DNA of 8,936 bases from Bacteroidota bacterium (lineage in GTDB: Bacteria > Bacteroidota > Bacteroidia > Bacteroidales > PXBB01), in NCBI GenBank assembly GCA_022708385.1, contig JAKIYU010000095.1:1-8936 (forward strand), given 5' to 3'. This document shows, piece by piece, positions 1-7,388 of the stretch (positions are counted from its first letter, which is position 1; the number at the start of each line of letters is the position of its first letter). The translations under genes were made by a program, and so were the position numbers. The notes under the pieces are model-generated. The model was not told the DNA's origin and did not search any database. It was given only the letters and a program-made list of their open reading frames with translations.

Positions 1-818
1 TCAACAACAAAGCACTGGCGCACGGCGTAACAGCCATTACCGACTGCGGCGTTGCTCCCGGTATGCCCAATTTAATTGCCGGTTACCACAACACCCTGAT
101 GAAGATTGAACATTTTCAGTACATGGTGGGCGGTTTACCCAAGGTCAGGACATTCCCCTTTGAATACAAAGCGCCTTTCTCACCCATTGATGTGATTGAA
201 GAATATACACGCCCCGCACGTTTCCTGCAAAACAACGAAATTATTGTCAAACCTCCTATGAGCGATGCCGAACTTATAGATTTTGAAAAAGCCGGTACCC
301 TCGAAGCGTTTAATACAGACGGCCTGCGCTCACTCATCTTCACTTTAAAAAACATCCCAAACATCAGCGAAAAAACACTGCGTTACCCCGGACATATCAA
401 ACTGATACAAGCGCTTAAAACAGCCGGTTTCTTCGACCACGGCACCATAAACGTGAAAGGCAACGATATCAGGCCGGTTGACGTTACCAACACCATTCTC
501 TTCAAGTCGTGGAAATTACAACCAGAAGAAGAAGAGTTTACCGTGATGCGCGTTACGCTAAAAGGCACGCAAAACGGCCGCCCCAAAGAAGTTGTTTACG
601 AACTTTACGATGCATACTGTCCGGAAACAAAAATATCGTCCATGGCACGTACAACCGGTTATACGGCAACTGCCGCTGCCACCATGTTTCTCGAAGGACA
701 TTTTACCGACAAAGGCATCATCCCGCCCGAACTTATAGGTAAATACAAACACTGCTTCGACTTTATGATGGATTACCTCAAAGAAAGAAAGGTAATTTAT
801 TCGGTAAAGGAAAAATAA
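1..818 (+). CDS. Saccharopine dehydrogenase / lysine 6-dehydrogenase family protein, 3' part
   Basis: This is the C-terminal part of an NAD(P)-dependent saccharopine dehydrogenase-family oxidoreductase, a cytosolic enzyme type acting in lysine metabolism. The frame is open from base 3 (bases 1-2 belong to a cut codon) to a TAA at 816-818, giving about 271 visible residues. The Met codon at 63 is internal: the residues before it (GVTAITDCGVAPG) are part of a conserved family motif, so the true start and the N-terminal Rossmann nucleotide-binding half lie upstream of the window. Other family-like segments are FNTDGLRSL, EKTLRYPGH and MARTTGYTATA. The residues seen would form the catalytic/dimerisation domain. 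Whether it acts on saccharopine, on lysine, or in another reaction cannot be settled from this fragment. It converges on the minus-strand operon, 50 bp away. Family assignment is firm; substrate is open. Confidence 0.85.
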   Translation, partial: NNKALAHGVTAITDCGVAPGMPNLIAGYHNTLMKIEHFQYMVGGLPKVRTFPFEYKAPFSPIDVIEEYTRPARFLQNNEIIVKPPMSDAELIDFEKAGTLEAFNTDGLRSLIFTLKNIPNISEKTLRYPGHIKLIQALKTAGFFDHGTINVKGNDIRPVDVTNTILFKSWKLQPEEEEFTVMRVTLKGTQNGRPKEVVYELYDAYCPETKISSMARTTGYTATAAATMFLEGHFTDKGIIPPELIGKYKHCFDFMMDYLKERKVIYSVKEK

Positions 819-821
819 TCC

Positions 822-839
822 AATGTTTCTGAAAACATT
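822..839. terminator. Weak hairpin between convergent genes
   Basis: A perfect 7-bp inverted repeat (AATGTTT, 4-nt loop CTGA, AAACATT) lies four bases after the stop of the saccharopine dehydrogenase-like gene and 30 bp from the end of the convergent operon. On the plus strand the stem is followed by only TT then C residues. On the minus strand a short T run follows after a GGATTA interruption. With a single G-C pair the stem is weak, so this may be a poor bidirectional terminator or chance in AT-rich DNA. Confidence 0.3.
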
Positions 840-868
840 TTCCCGAATTACCCGTCACGCTTACGCCA

Positions 869-1771
869 TCAGGCATTCCCTGCAAACAGGTTCTTATAAA
901 GCAACCTGACATATATTACCCACTCTTTTGAATAACCGGGATTTTCGAGCAGGTTAATTCTCTTTAAGCTCAGGTTGGCACCCATATGTACGGCAAAAGC
1001 ATCGCCAAGATTAAAGATGACACCGGGATTAACATAGTACCCCTGCCCTATGCCACCTTGTTTATAGCCATAGTAAGCATCCATAGGGTCAACAATAGAA
1101 TAGGTATAGCTTAAAATCTGGGCTTTATTATCTTTTAATTTGACATCATTAATATTTATGCCTATTTCTATAAATGGCTTAACACGCATAGGTTTTCCAA
1201 AAGTACGGATGTAACCTATGTTGAAGTTAACCCGCTCTTCAATACCCCATATCTTGCCAAGTTCTACGGTAGGTTCGCTGGTGGTGTTAGAGGGGTCTTC
1301 AATAACAAGGGTAAAGAAATCGGCCGCTGTATGCCTGGAATATCCAAAATCGATAACCAGTCCGTTGTTTTCGTTGAAGTTGTATTTCGATACAGCCTGA
1401 AGCAGTACAGCAGGGGCATACTTCATAGCAGAAGGTAAATTATTCGAGTCGAGATGAAAGTCGTAATTAAATTTCTGCCTGAGTAATTCATAGGTGTACT
1501 GGTTGTCAATAAGTACGCGCTTCAGGCTGTTTTTTCCGCTTCCGTTATAATAGTTAGCCGACTCATTGCCGGCTTTGTACAGGCCAAACCCAATGCCCAC
1601 CTGCCAGCCTTCATTGCTGTAGGTATAAGGAATATCATCATCGGCAAGATATGACATTTCACGCATTGAGGGTTTATTGTCATTTAAATGATAAGTGGCC
1701 TGCGCTGCAACGGTAAATGTACCTAAAAGAAAAGCGAAAAAATACAGATATTTCATGGCCAGCACCTTCAT
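869..1771 (-). CDS. Probable outer-membrane beta-barrel protein, unknown function
   Basis: This is a 300-residue secreted protein of no family I recognise by name. It starts with a Sec signal peptide (MKYLYFFAFLLGTFTVAA) with predicted signal peptidase I cleavage at A23|Q24, leaving an N-terminal Gln. The rest alternates short hydrophobic/aromatic strands with polar turns, for example GWQVGIGFGLY, GLVIDFGYSR, RVNFNIGYIRTFG, VKPFIEIGININD, GYYVNPGVIFNLG, AFAVHMGANLSL and EWVIYVRLLYK. This is the look of an outer-membrane beta-barrel of roughly 8-12 strands. The ATG at 1771 overlaps the lpxH stop by one base (TAATG), suggesting translational coupling. A second in-frame ATG at 1756 (residue 6) gives an equally good signal peptide and has AAGGTG just upstream, so the true start is uncertain by five codons. 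It is the last gene of the operon. A barrel fold is inferred from pattern only. Confidence 0.75.
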   Translation of the reverse strand: MKVLAMKYLYFFAFLLGTFTVAAQATYHLNDNKPSMREMSYLADDDIPYTYSNEGWQVGIGFGLYKAGNESANYYNGSGKNSLKRVLIDNQYTYELLRQKFNYDFHLDSNNLPSAMKYAPAVLLQAVSKYNFNENNGLVIDFGYSRHTAADFFTLVIEDPSNTTSEPTVELGKIWGIEERVNFNIGYIRTFGKPMRVKPFIEIGININDVKLKDNKAQILSYTYSIVDPMDAYYGYKQGGIGQGYYVNPGVIFNLGDAFAVHMGANLSLKRINLLENPGYSKEWVIYVRLLYKNLFAGNA

Positions 1772-2541
1772 TATTCAAATTTTTTCAAAAATACGTCCTG
1801 CCCGTCAAAAACCACATAAGAAAAGTTGCTGAACCAATCGCCGATATTCAAATACCTGCTGTTTTTGCCAATATTTATATCCAATGGCAGGTGCCTGTGC
1901 CCGAAAATAAAATAATCGACATCATGGGTCTTCAAATAATTTTTTGCATAGCAAATCAGGCGTTCTTTTTCTTCTCCGAGATAAATACTGTCTGTTTCGC
2001 CCCTGGCCAAGCGGCTGCGCCTCGAAAAAAACAAAGCCAGGCTGTAGGCAAAATTGGGATGCAGCCTGGCAAAAAGCCATTTACACAGGAAATTAGAGAA
2101 AATCTTTTTAAGAAACTTATAGCCATAATCGCCGGGGCCTAAGCCATCGCCATGCGCTATATAAAAAGTTTTGCCTTCATAATTGCATAAAATGGCAGCA
2201 TTATATAGCCTCAAACCCAGTTCATCTTTAAAATAATTCCTTACCCACATATCGTGATTCCCTGTGAAAAAATTAATCGTAATACCCTTGTCGGTAAGTT
2301 GGGCCAGTTTGCCAAGCAGCCTTACATAGCCTTTCGGAACTACATGCCTGTACTCAAACCAAAAATCAAAAATATCACCCAAAAGATAAATTTCCTGGGC
2401 ATCTGGTTCTATGGACTCGAGCAACGCCACCAGTTTTTTTTCACGCGCCAGACTGCTTTTATAATCGGGAATTCCCAAATGGCAGTCGGATATAAAGTAT
2501 ATCTTTTTTCCCTGTGTGATATTTTTGGATACTATTGTCAA
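1771..2541 (-). CDS. lpxH: UDP-2,3-diacylglucosamine diphosphatase LpxH
   Basis: LpxH hydrolyses UDP-2,3-diacylglucosamine to 2,3-diacylglucosamine-1-phosphate (lipid X) plus UMP, an early step of lipid A synthesis at the cytoplasmic face of the inner membrane. The 256-residue protein is a complete calcineurin-like metallophosphoesterase. The metal-binding motifs are all present in order: D19-x-H21, GD at 55-56, GNHD at 94-97, HGDG at 130-133, and GHRH at 214-217. The segment after HGDG (GPGDYGYKF) and the basic, aromatic helical stretch at 142-180 fit the LpxH cap. There is no signal peptide, as expected. No ATG is available: the best start is a TTG at 2541, five bases after the stop of the upstream thioredoxin gene, so translation probably depends on coupling. 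A related phosphoesterase of another specificity is possible, but length and motifs favour LpxH. Confidence 0.85.
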   Translation of the reverse strand: MTIVSKNITQGKKIYFISDCHLGIPDYKSSLAREKKLVALLESIEPDAQEIYLLGDIFDFWFEYRHVVPKGYVRLLGKLAQLTDKGITINFFTGNHDMWVRNYFKDELGLRLYNAAILCNYEGKTFYIAHGDGLGPGDYGYKFLKKIFSNFLCKWLFARLHPNFAYSLALFFSRRSRLARGETDSIYLGEEKERLICYAKNYLKTHDVDYFIFGHRHLPLDINIGKNSRYLNIGDWFSNFSYVVFDGQDVFLKKFE

Positions 2542-2546
2542 TATGT

Positions 2547-3725
2547 TTATTTTAAGTATGTCAGCAGGTATTTTTCTACTTCTTCTAAAGGCAAGTTTCT
2601 ACCTACGATAGCGCCATTTTTATCAATTAAAAAGTTGGCCGGTATTTCTTCCACATCATAGAGTTTAGCAATGGGAGAATTCCAGTACATTAGGTCGCTC
2701 ACGGTTATCCAGTTCATTTTATCCATCTCTACAGCTTTAATCCACGATTGTTTATCCCTGTCGAACGAAACGGCATATATCTGAAAACCTTTGGATGCAA
2801 ATTTGCCATAGAGTTTCTTCAGTTGCGGATTCAGCTCGCGGCACGGCGCACACCACGAAGCCCAGAAATCGAGAAGCACAACCTGCCCCTTAAGCGACGA
2901 TAAAGCCACTGTATTGCCCTGTGTATCATTCAGTTGTATATCTGGCGCCATGTTTCCTATGGCCAGGCGTGCAGCGGCCTCCTCTTTTTGTTTAAGAAAC
3001 TTTTTTATCTCGGTTACTTTCAGATAAAGGTCCTGACTGTGAGGATTTGCAGGGTATTTTTTTATCAGGCTTTCGCTCAGCTTTTCAAACCATAAAAAGT
3101 CATCCTTTTCCGACATCAGGGGTTGTTGTCCGAACATCTGATAAAGGGCTATTATTGAAGCCAAACTTGTCAGATTACTATCAATAAATGTTTCGATATA
3201 GTGTTTCTGGTCGAGAAAAATGGCAGCATAAACCGAATCGAGCAATTGCTTTATTTCCAGAAAATTCTCTTTATACTGATTCTCTTCAAATACATTTTTT
3301 AATGAATCCACCCTTTGGTAATTGCTGGCAAGTTTTACGTTTATCTGGTGTATTTTCTCGGAGCCATCACTGCCTTTTACATCGTATGTTTGCGCCAGTT
3401 GCCGCGCATCTCCCGATACATTAACAGTTTCTCCTTTGTCAATAAGTAAGGTTATAAAATTATTTTCGTCCAGTTTGAGCACATAAAAGCCAATCTGAGC
3501 AGGCTTGAAACGAAAAAAGAAAGAACCTTTCCTGTCTATTTTTGCAGAGTCGAGAATAACCCTGTCTTTGATGGTCAACTCTTCCAGATAAATTGTCGAT
3601 TCTTTGGCATTGTAAAGAATGCCGTTTATCACAAAATCGTCTGCATTGGCTTTTTTTGATCCGGAACAAGAAATAAGAAGCAGTGCAGTAATAATTATAA
3701 TGGGAAACAAACGTCTTACATACAT
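2547..3725 (-). CDS. TlpA-like thioredoxin lipoprotein with DUF4369-type N-terminal region (CAPC)
   Basis: This is a periplasm-facing thiol-disulfide protein, third of three tandem paralogues in transcription order. The N-terminus is a lipoprotein signal ending in lipobox L-I-S-C. The preferred start is the ATG at 3725 (392 residues); the frame extends two codons to a TTG at 3731, but that would only add Met-Tyr before the normal signal. With numbering from that TTG, the acylated Cys is C22, residues about 33-125 form the DUF4369-like beta region (YDVKGSDGS near its end), 130-250 are largely helical with SLASIIALYQ at 189-198, and 258-394 are an AhpC/TSA-Redoxin-type thioredoxin fold. The active site is WASWCAPCRE (C294, C297), the most classical of the three, and the cis-proline loop is EEIPANF (P364). 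It is likely a TlpA/ResA-like reductase; the partner is unknown. Confidence 0.88.
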   Translation of the reverse strand: MYVRRLFPIIIITALLLISCSGSKKANADDFVINGILYNAKESTIYLEELTIKDRVILDSAKIDRKGSFFFRFKPAQIGFYVLKLDENNFITLLIDKGETVNVSGDARQLAQTYDVKGSDGSEKIHQINVKLASNYQRVDSLKNVFEENQYKENFLEIKQLLDSVYAAIFLDQKHYIETFIDSNLTSLASIIALYQMFGQQPLMSEKDDFLWFEKLSESLIKKYPANPHSQDLYLKVTEIKKFLKQKEEAAARLAIGNMAPDIQLNDTQGNTVALSSLKGQVVLLDFWASWCAPCRELNPQLKKLYGKFASKGFQIYAVSFDRDKQSWIKAVEMDKMNWITVSDLMYWNSPIAKLYDVEEIPANFLIDKNGAIVGRNLPLEEVEKYLLTYLK

Positions 3726-3764
3726 ATACAAGATAATTAATGGCGTGCTAAATTAATAAAAAAA

Positions 3765-4943
3765 TTAAAACAATATTTTACTCAGCAAATCATCAAGAGC
3801 TTCGGGTTTAAAGCCCTTATGGGTAACAATCCCCTCTTTATTAATTAACAACATAAACGGAATTGATTTAACACCATAAAGCCACACATAATACGAACCC
3901 ATGTTGGGAATGTTGTCCCCTTCTTCCGGAATTTTCACATTTACCCAAACGCCTATACTATCCTCATTTATTGCAAACAACCATTCTTCTCTTTTGGTTC
4001 CGATTGAAAGATTAAATATCTCAAAGTCTTTGTTTTTATAGTTGTTGTAAAGCAATTTAAGCGTTTTATTTTCATCACGACAAATATCACAGGCGGGATT
4101 CCAGAACCTGATTAAAACCACTTTGTCGTTTAATGACGACAGATAGATTTTGTTACTGTCCTTATCCAACAATATAATTTCGGGGGCCTTAGTACCTATG
4201 GCTGTTCTGCTGTCGGTTGCTTCCATTTGGTCTTTAAAACGCACATAACCCTGAACATTATCATAAAACGCTCTGGCATGTTTGTTCTGCGGGTAGGTCT
4301 TAATAAGTGAGTCGGACAGGTTTCTGTAAAGCAAAAAATCGTTTTCGAATGAAAAAAGAGGTTTATCCAATAAAACCTGATTAATGGCAACCAAAGAAGC
4401 CAGCGAATGTATATGTTCTAAAATAAGATTTTCAAGAAACGACTTAAGCTCTTTTTGAAGTTTGTTCACCTTTATAATTAAAGAATCATTGCTGTCGGCA
4501 TTATTAGCTGCATGTTGAAGCATCATCAGTTTATGCAACTTTGCAGCATACATGGCGACTTCCTTATCAATTTGCCTTATTATTTCCGAATCTGGCGAAC
4601 CTTTAACGTCATATCTATCCGATATGTCAATGTAATTACCATTAATACTAATATGCTCACCGGGGGCCGCAATAAGTTTAATAATTTTATTCTCTTCTGT
4701 TCTGATTACCAGAAACATGCTTTGGTTGTCAGATGCTTTAAAAACAAACTGTCCTTTTCGGTCAAGTACAACCGAATCGAGAAGCAGAAACCCTTTAATA
4801 TCAATTTCGTACAGATAGAGCTTGCTTCCAGCATTAGCACCTGCCAATTTCCCCCTTAAAACAATTTCGGAGGGATTTTGTGAAAATAAATTAAGTCCGG
4901 TAATTAAAAATGTAATAAGAGTAAGTGATATAATCCTGTTCAT
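3765..4943 (-). CDS. TlpA-like thioredoxin protein with DUF4369-type N-terminal region (CDIC), secreted
   Basis: This is the middle of three tandem paralogues, 392 residues. Unlike its two neighbours it has a type I rather than lipoprotein signal: MNRIISLTLITFLITGLNLFS followed directly by Gln, so cleavage at S21|Q22 would release a soluble periplasmic protein with N-terminal Gln. Residues about 27-116 form the DUF4369-like region (YDVKGSPDS at its end), 120-245 are helical with SLASLVAINQ at 180-189, and 250-392 form a thioredoxin fold. The active site is NPACDICRDE (C285, C288). Both cysteines remain but the Trp normally before the first Cys is Ala. The cis-proline is in KSIPFML (P362). A slightly enlarged loop (about 338-354) precedes it. 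The ATG at 4943 is 28 bp after the upstream stop. Redox activity is expected; the changed active site suggests a different potential or partner. Confidence 0.87.
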   Translation of the reverse strand: MNRIISLTLITFLITGLNLFSQNPSEIVLRGKLAGANAGSKLYLYEIDIKGFLLLDSVVLDRKGQFVFKASDNQSMFLVIRTEENKIIKLIAAPGEHISINGNYIDISDRYDVKGSPDSEIIRQIDKEVAMYAAKLHKLMMLQHAANNADSNDSLIIKVNKLQKELKSFLENLILEHIHSLASLVAINQVLLDKPLFSFENDFLLYRNLSDSLIKTYPQNKHARAFYDNVQGYVRFKDQMEATDSRTAIGTKAPEIILLDKDSNKIYLSSLNDKVVLIRFWNPACDICRDENKTLKLLYNNYKNKDFEIFNLSIGTKREEWLFAINEDSIGVWVNVKIPEEGDNIPNMGSYYVWLYGVKSIPFMLLINKEGIVTHKGFKPEALDDLLSKILF

Positions 4944-4971
4944 AATAACATGGGATTCTAAACCCTGCGTA

Positions 4972-6141
4972 TTATTTAAGATATTTTTCCAGTTCCTTTT
5001 CGATATTTTCCATTTTTATGCGTGTAGCAATAAATTTCCCGTCTTTTCCTATTAAATGTGCTACGGGTATTTCTTCCACGTAATAATTTGCCGTTATGGG
5101 GCTGGGTGTGTTCTGTGGCTCATCATAAAGCCAGCACTGAAGCCATGTAAAAGCATTGGCACTGAGGTAGTCTATCCATTCTTTCCGTTCGGGGTCAACC
5201 GATATGGCCATTATTTCAAATCCTTTCGATTTGTATTTTGCATAGACTTCTTTAAGTTGTATATTTTCTCCTTTACAAATCGGGCAATGGGAATCCCAGA
5301 ATTTAAGCAGTACCACTTTCCCTTTTAATGAGGACAGGTTTATTAGTTTTTTATTTTTATCAAAAATAATTATTTCGGGGGCTGTCAATCCTGGTTTGAG
5401 TTTCTGCTCCTTGTCATTCTTTTCCTTTTCCTTCATCTTAAGCTCCTGAACCATGTTATAAAAATAAACTGCAAAAGAATTATCGAGATATTTTTTATAA
5501 ACCGAGTCATTAACAACAGCAAATAATTCCAAATCATCCTTGCGGTTAAAAACGCTCATTCCCGAAAGCGATTGGCTCATAGCCACAACAGAGGCCAGCG
5601 AGGATATATTCTCCTTTACAATGGCCTTCAAATCTTCCTTGAGTGTATTAAATGTTTTTTTGTAAACCGAGTCGAGTACAGGAAATATGGTGCTGTAATC
5701 GGGGGCATCTTTCTTCTGGTTCACAATTTTTGTCAATGAATCAACCACAGCAGTTGCCTTTGCTGTTTTGGACTCAATGGATTTAATGAGCTGGCTTCCT
5801 TTAGAACCTTTTACAGTATAAGTGGACTGCATATTATAAATATCTGCATCCAATTCAATACTTTCACCTTTTTCAATAAGCAACCTAACAAAATTGGCTC
5901 CTTTATAAACAAGCACATAAAAGTTAATGCCATTTTCCTTAATTTGGTGTTCAAAATTCCCCTGAGGGTCAAGTATAATCGTGTCGGTATCAGTAATTTT
6001 GTCGTAATGCAGTACACTTAGATAGAGGGTGTCGGAAGAGGCATTCTTAAATTTTCCTTTTATAACAGTTTTTTCATTACTTACAGATTGCGATGTACAA
6101 GCCAATGTAAAAGCCAGTACAATAAAAACTATTTTTTTCAT
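4972..6141 (-). CDS. TlpA-like thioredoxin lipoprotein with DUF4369-type N-terminal region (CPIC)
   Basis: This is the first of three tandem thioredoxin paralogues in transcription order, 389 residues. The signal MKKIVFIVLAFTLAC is lipoprotein-like, with acylation at C15, although Thr at the -3 position makes the lipobox less than ideal. Residues about 25-112 are the DUF4369-like region (YTVKGSKGS near its end). Residues 120-248 are helical and charged, with SLASVVAMSQ at 181-190 and a very Lys/Glu-rich stretch at 235-248. Residues 252-389 are the thioredoxin fold. The active site is DSHCPICKGE (C286, C289): the usual Trp before the first Cys is His. A further Cys (C336) lies near the loop before the cis-proline motif EEIPVAH (P359). 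The ATG at 6141 is 11 bp after the cyclase-like gene's stop. It is likely a membrane-anchored periplasmic thiol-disulfide protein. Confidence 0.87.
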   Translation of the reverse strand: MKKIVFIVLAFTLACTSQSVSNEKTVIKGKFKNASSDTLYLSVLHYDKITDTDTIILDPQGNFEHQIKENGINFYVLVYKGANFVRLLIEKGESIELDADIYNMQSTYTVKGSKGSQLIKSIESKTAKATAVVDSLTKIVNQKKDAPDYSTIFPVLDSVYKKTFNTLKEDLKAIVKENISSLASVVAMSQSLSGMSVFNRKDDLELFAVVNDSVYKKYLDNSFAVYFYNMVQELKMKEKEKNDKEQKLKPGLTAPEIIIFDKNKKLINLSSLKGKVVLLKFWDSHCPICKGENIQLKEVYAKYKSKGFEIMAISVDPERKEWIDYLSANAFTWLQCWLYDEPQNTPSPITANYYVEEIPVAHLIGKDGKFIATRIKMENIEKELEKYLK

Positions 6142-6152
6142 AGGTATTATTA

Positions 6153-7163
6153 TTATTTTTCTTCAAAAATTACGATAAGTAATGTCTGCCCCACAGCCTT
6201 CAAGGTCTCTTTATCAATAACACTCATATTATCCCCATGTGTATGCCAAAAGGGAAAAAAACCTGTGGGGGTTGTATTGTCGAAGTGGATAATATCTATA
6301 GTGGGAATTCCGGCCAATTTGTTGATATAGTAATGGTCATCGGTAATAGCATTGGTTTCCTTATTCTGAAAATAATTTCCGTAGCCTCCTCTTTGCGCAG
6401 CCTGCCATACTTTACGCACAACGTCCGGTGCATATTGCATAGAATAACTCTCCTTCAGGAAAGTGGCATTGGCCGCCCCCACCATATCGAGTAAAATGCC
6501 ATAACGTGCATAATAATTTTTTTTGTGAAAGTTCTTAGCCCAGTACTGAGAACCGAGCGCCCAGGTATCTTCCTTTCGTTCTAATCCTGAATTGTCCGAT
6601 TGTCCGTAATCTTCAGCATCGAATAAAATTATGTCCACTCCTATTTTTGGTTTATAAATTTTCAGGATACGTGCAATTTCCAACAGCACCCCCACCCCGC
6701 TGGCACCATCATTAGCGCCGTTGATAGGCAATTTCTGCATGGCTGCGTTGGTATCTTTTTCAGCAATATGTCTTGAATCCCAGTGAGCGCATAAAAATAT
6801 CCTGTTGTTTGTAGAAGGGTTGAAAGAAGCAATGATATTGCTTATGTTTAAGGCAGTGCCATCATAGGCCCTGAGCCTTGTTTTTTGTACAATAACGGTA
6901 TCGGCGTTAGCTTTCAGATTTTGCACCAGATAGGTTGCACAAGCTTCATGCTGTTTTGAGTTGGGCACTCTCGGCCCAAAAAAAACCTGCTTTTCAATAT
7001 AGAAGTAAGCAGAATCCTCATTGAAAATAGGAATGTCAGTATTCAACGAATTGACTGGCTGTTCCCCATCATTTATTTTCGCTGGTTTCTCAGGTGCACC
7101 ACAAGAATACAATAAGAAACCAAACAAGATATATGTAAAAAGAAAATTAATTATTCTACTCAT
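6153..7163 (-). CDS. M28-family glutaminyl-peptide cyclotransferase-like lipoprotein
   Basis: This is probably a zinc-dependent glutaminyl cyclase of the animal/Bacteroidota type, converting N-terminal Gln of exported proteins to pyroglutamate. The 336-residue protein has a lipoprotein signal with lipobox L-Y-S-C21, so it should be membrane-anchored outside the cytoplasm. M28-fold landmarks in order are CAHWDSR (125-131), NGANDGASGV with likely zinc ligand D152, LFDAEDYG (180-187, E184 general base and D185 zinc-ligand position), GSQYWAK (204-210), LLDMVGA (224-230), TDDHYYI (274-280) and the C-terminal WHTHGD with likely zinc ligand H307. A Trp directly before that His and one zinc rather than two fit cyclases better than M28 aminopeptidases. 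Roles of individual residues are inferred from the family. It is the first gene of the operon, preceded by a promoter-like element. An aminopeptidase annotation is the main alternative. Confidence 0.8.
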   Translation of the reverse strand: MSRIINFLFTYILFGFLLYSCGAPEKPAKINDGEQPVNSLNTDIPIFNEDSAYFYIEKQVFFGPRVPNSKQHEACATYLVQNLKANADTVIVQKTRLRAYDGTALNISNIIASFNPSTNNRIFLCAHWDSRHIAEKDTNAAMQKLPINGANDGASGVGVLLEIARILKIYKPKIGVDIILFDAEDYGQSDNSGLERKEDTWALGSQYWAKNFHKKNYYARYGILLDMVGAANATFLKESYSMQYAPDVVRKVWQAAQRGGYGNYFQNKETNAITDDHYYINKLAGIPTIDIIHFDNTTPTGFFPFWHTHGDNMSVIDKETLKAVGQTLLIVIFEEK

Positions 7164-7228
7164 AATTTTAGTTTAAAGCTATTGCGCTCTATTTTTAATT
7201 TAATTAAAACTGTTTATTGTTATTGTTG

Positions 7229-7236
7229 CAAAAATA
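7229..7236 (-). promoter_or_regulatory. Promoter -7 element for the minus-strand operon
   Basis: Read on the minus strand this is TATTTTTG, an exact match to the Bacteroidota -7 consensus TAnnTTTG. It would place a transcription start near 7222 and a leader of about 60 nt before the ATG at 7163. I do not see a clear TTTG or TTG at the usual -33 distance, so support rests on the -7 match and its position. Confidence 0.5.
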
Positions 7237-7292
7237 CACAGATTTCATATAGGTTTGAATCTTTTGAAACAACAGGGGGAATTTAAAAGTAC

Positions 7293-7308
7293 AAATTTAT
7301 CTAAATTT
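7293..7308. repeat. 16-bp AT palindrome between divergent promoters
   Basis: AAATTTA and TAAATTT form a perfect inverted repeat around a 2-nt TC spacer. It sits between the two outward-facing -7 elements, where an operator could affect both. It contains only A and T in the arms, so in DNA of this composition it could easily arise by chance. Confidence 0.3.
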
Positions 7309-7380
7309 AACATTTAAAAACTCAAAACCTGCATTACGTATTTTAACAAAATTTTTTTACATTAATACACTTTAATTATG

Positions 7381-7388
7381 TATCTTTG
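7381..7388 (+). promoter_or_regulatory. Promoter -7 element for the secreted repeat protein gene
   Basis: TATCTTTG matches the Bacteroidota -7 consensus TAnnTTTG exactly. Transcription would start around 7394, giving a leader of about 75 nt that is very rich in A. The -33 region (around 7352-7360) holds a T run ending in TTTAC rather than a clean TTTG, so the upstream half is weak. Its location before the ATG at 7470 supports it. Confidence 0.55.

Noticed and set aside
63..818. Reading the first gene as a complete 251-residue protein from the Met at 63
   Set aside because: The frame is open to the left edge and the 20 residues before that Met contain the conserved DCGVAPG motif, so the gene is truncated by the window.
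1717..2142. A 141-codon plus-strand frame across the lpxH 3' end
   Set aside because: It lies antisense to lpxH, whose metal motifs are complete, and shows no domain of its own. The same applies to 2254-2661.
3726..3731. Start of the CAPC thioredoxin at the TTG at 3731
   Set aside because: An ATG two codons later at 3725 gives a normal lipoprotein signal; the TTG adds only two residues and is not needed.
4939..4950. Three-codon mini-ORF (ATG TTA TTA TGA) overlapping the start of the middle thioredoxin gene
   Set aside because: It could act as a coupling leader, but such short frames are frequent by chance and nothing else supports it.
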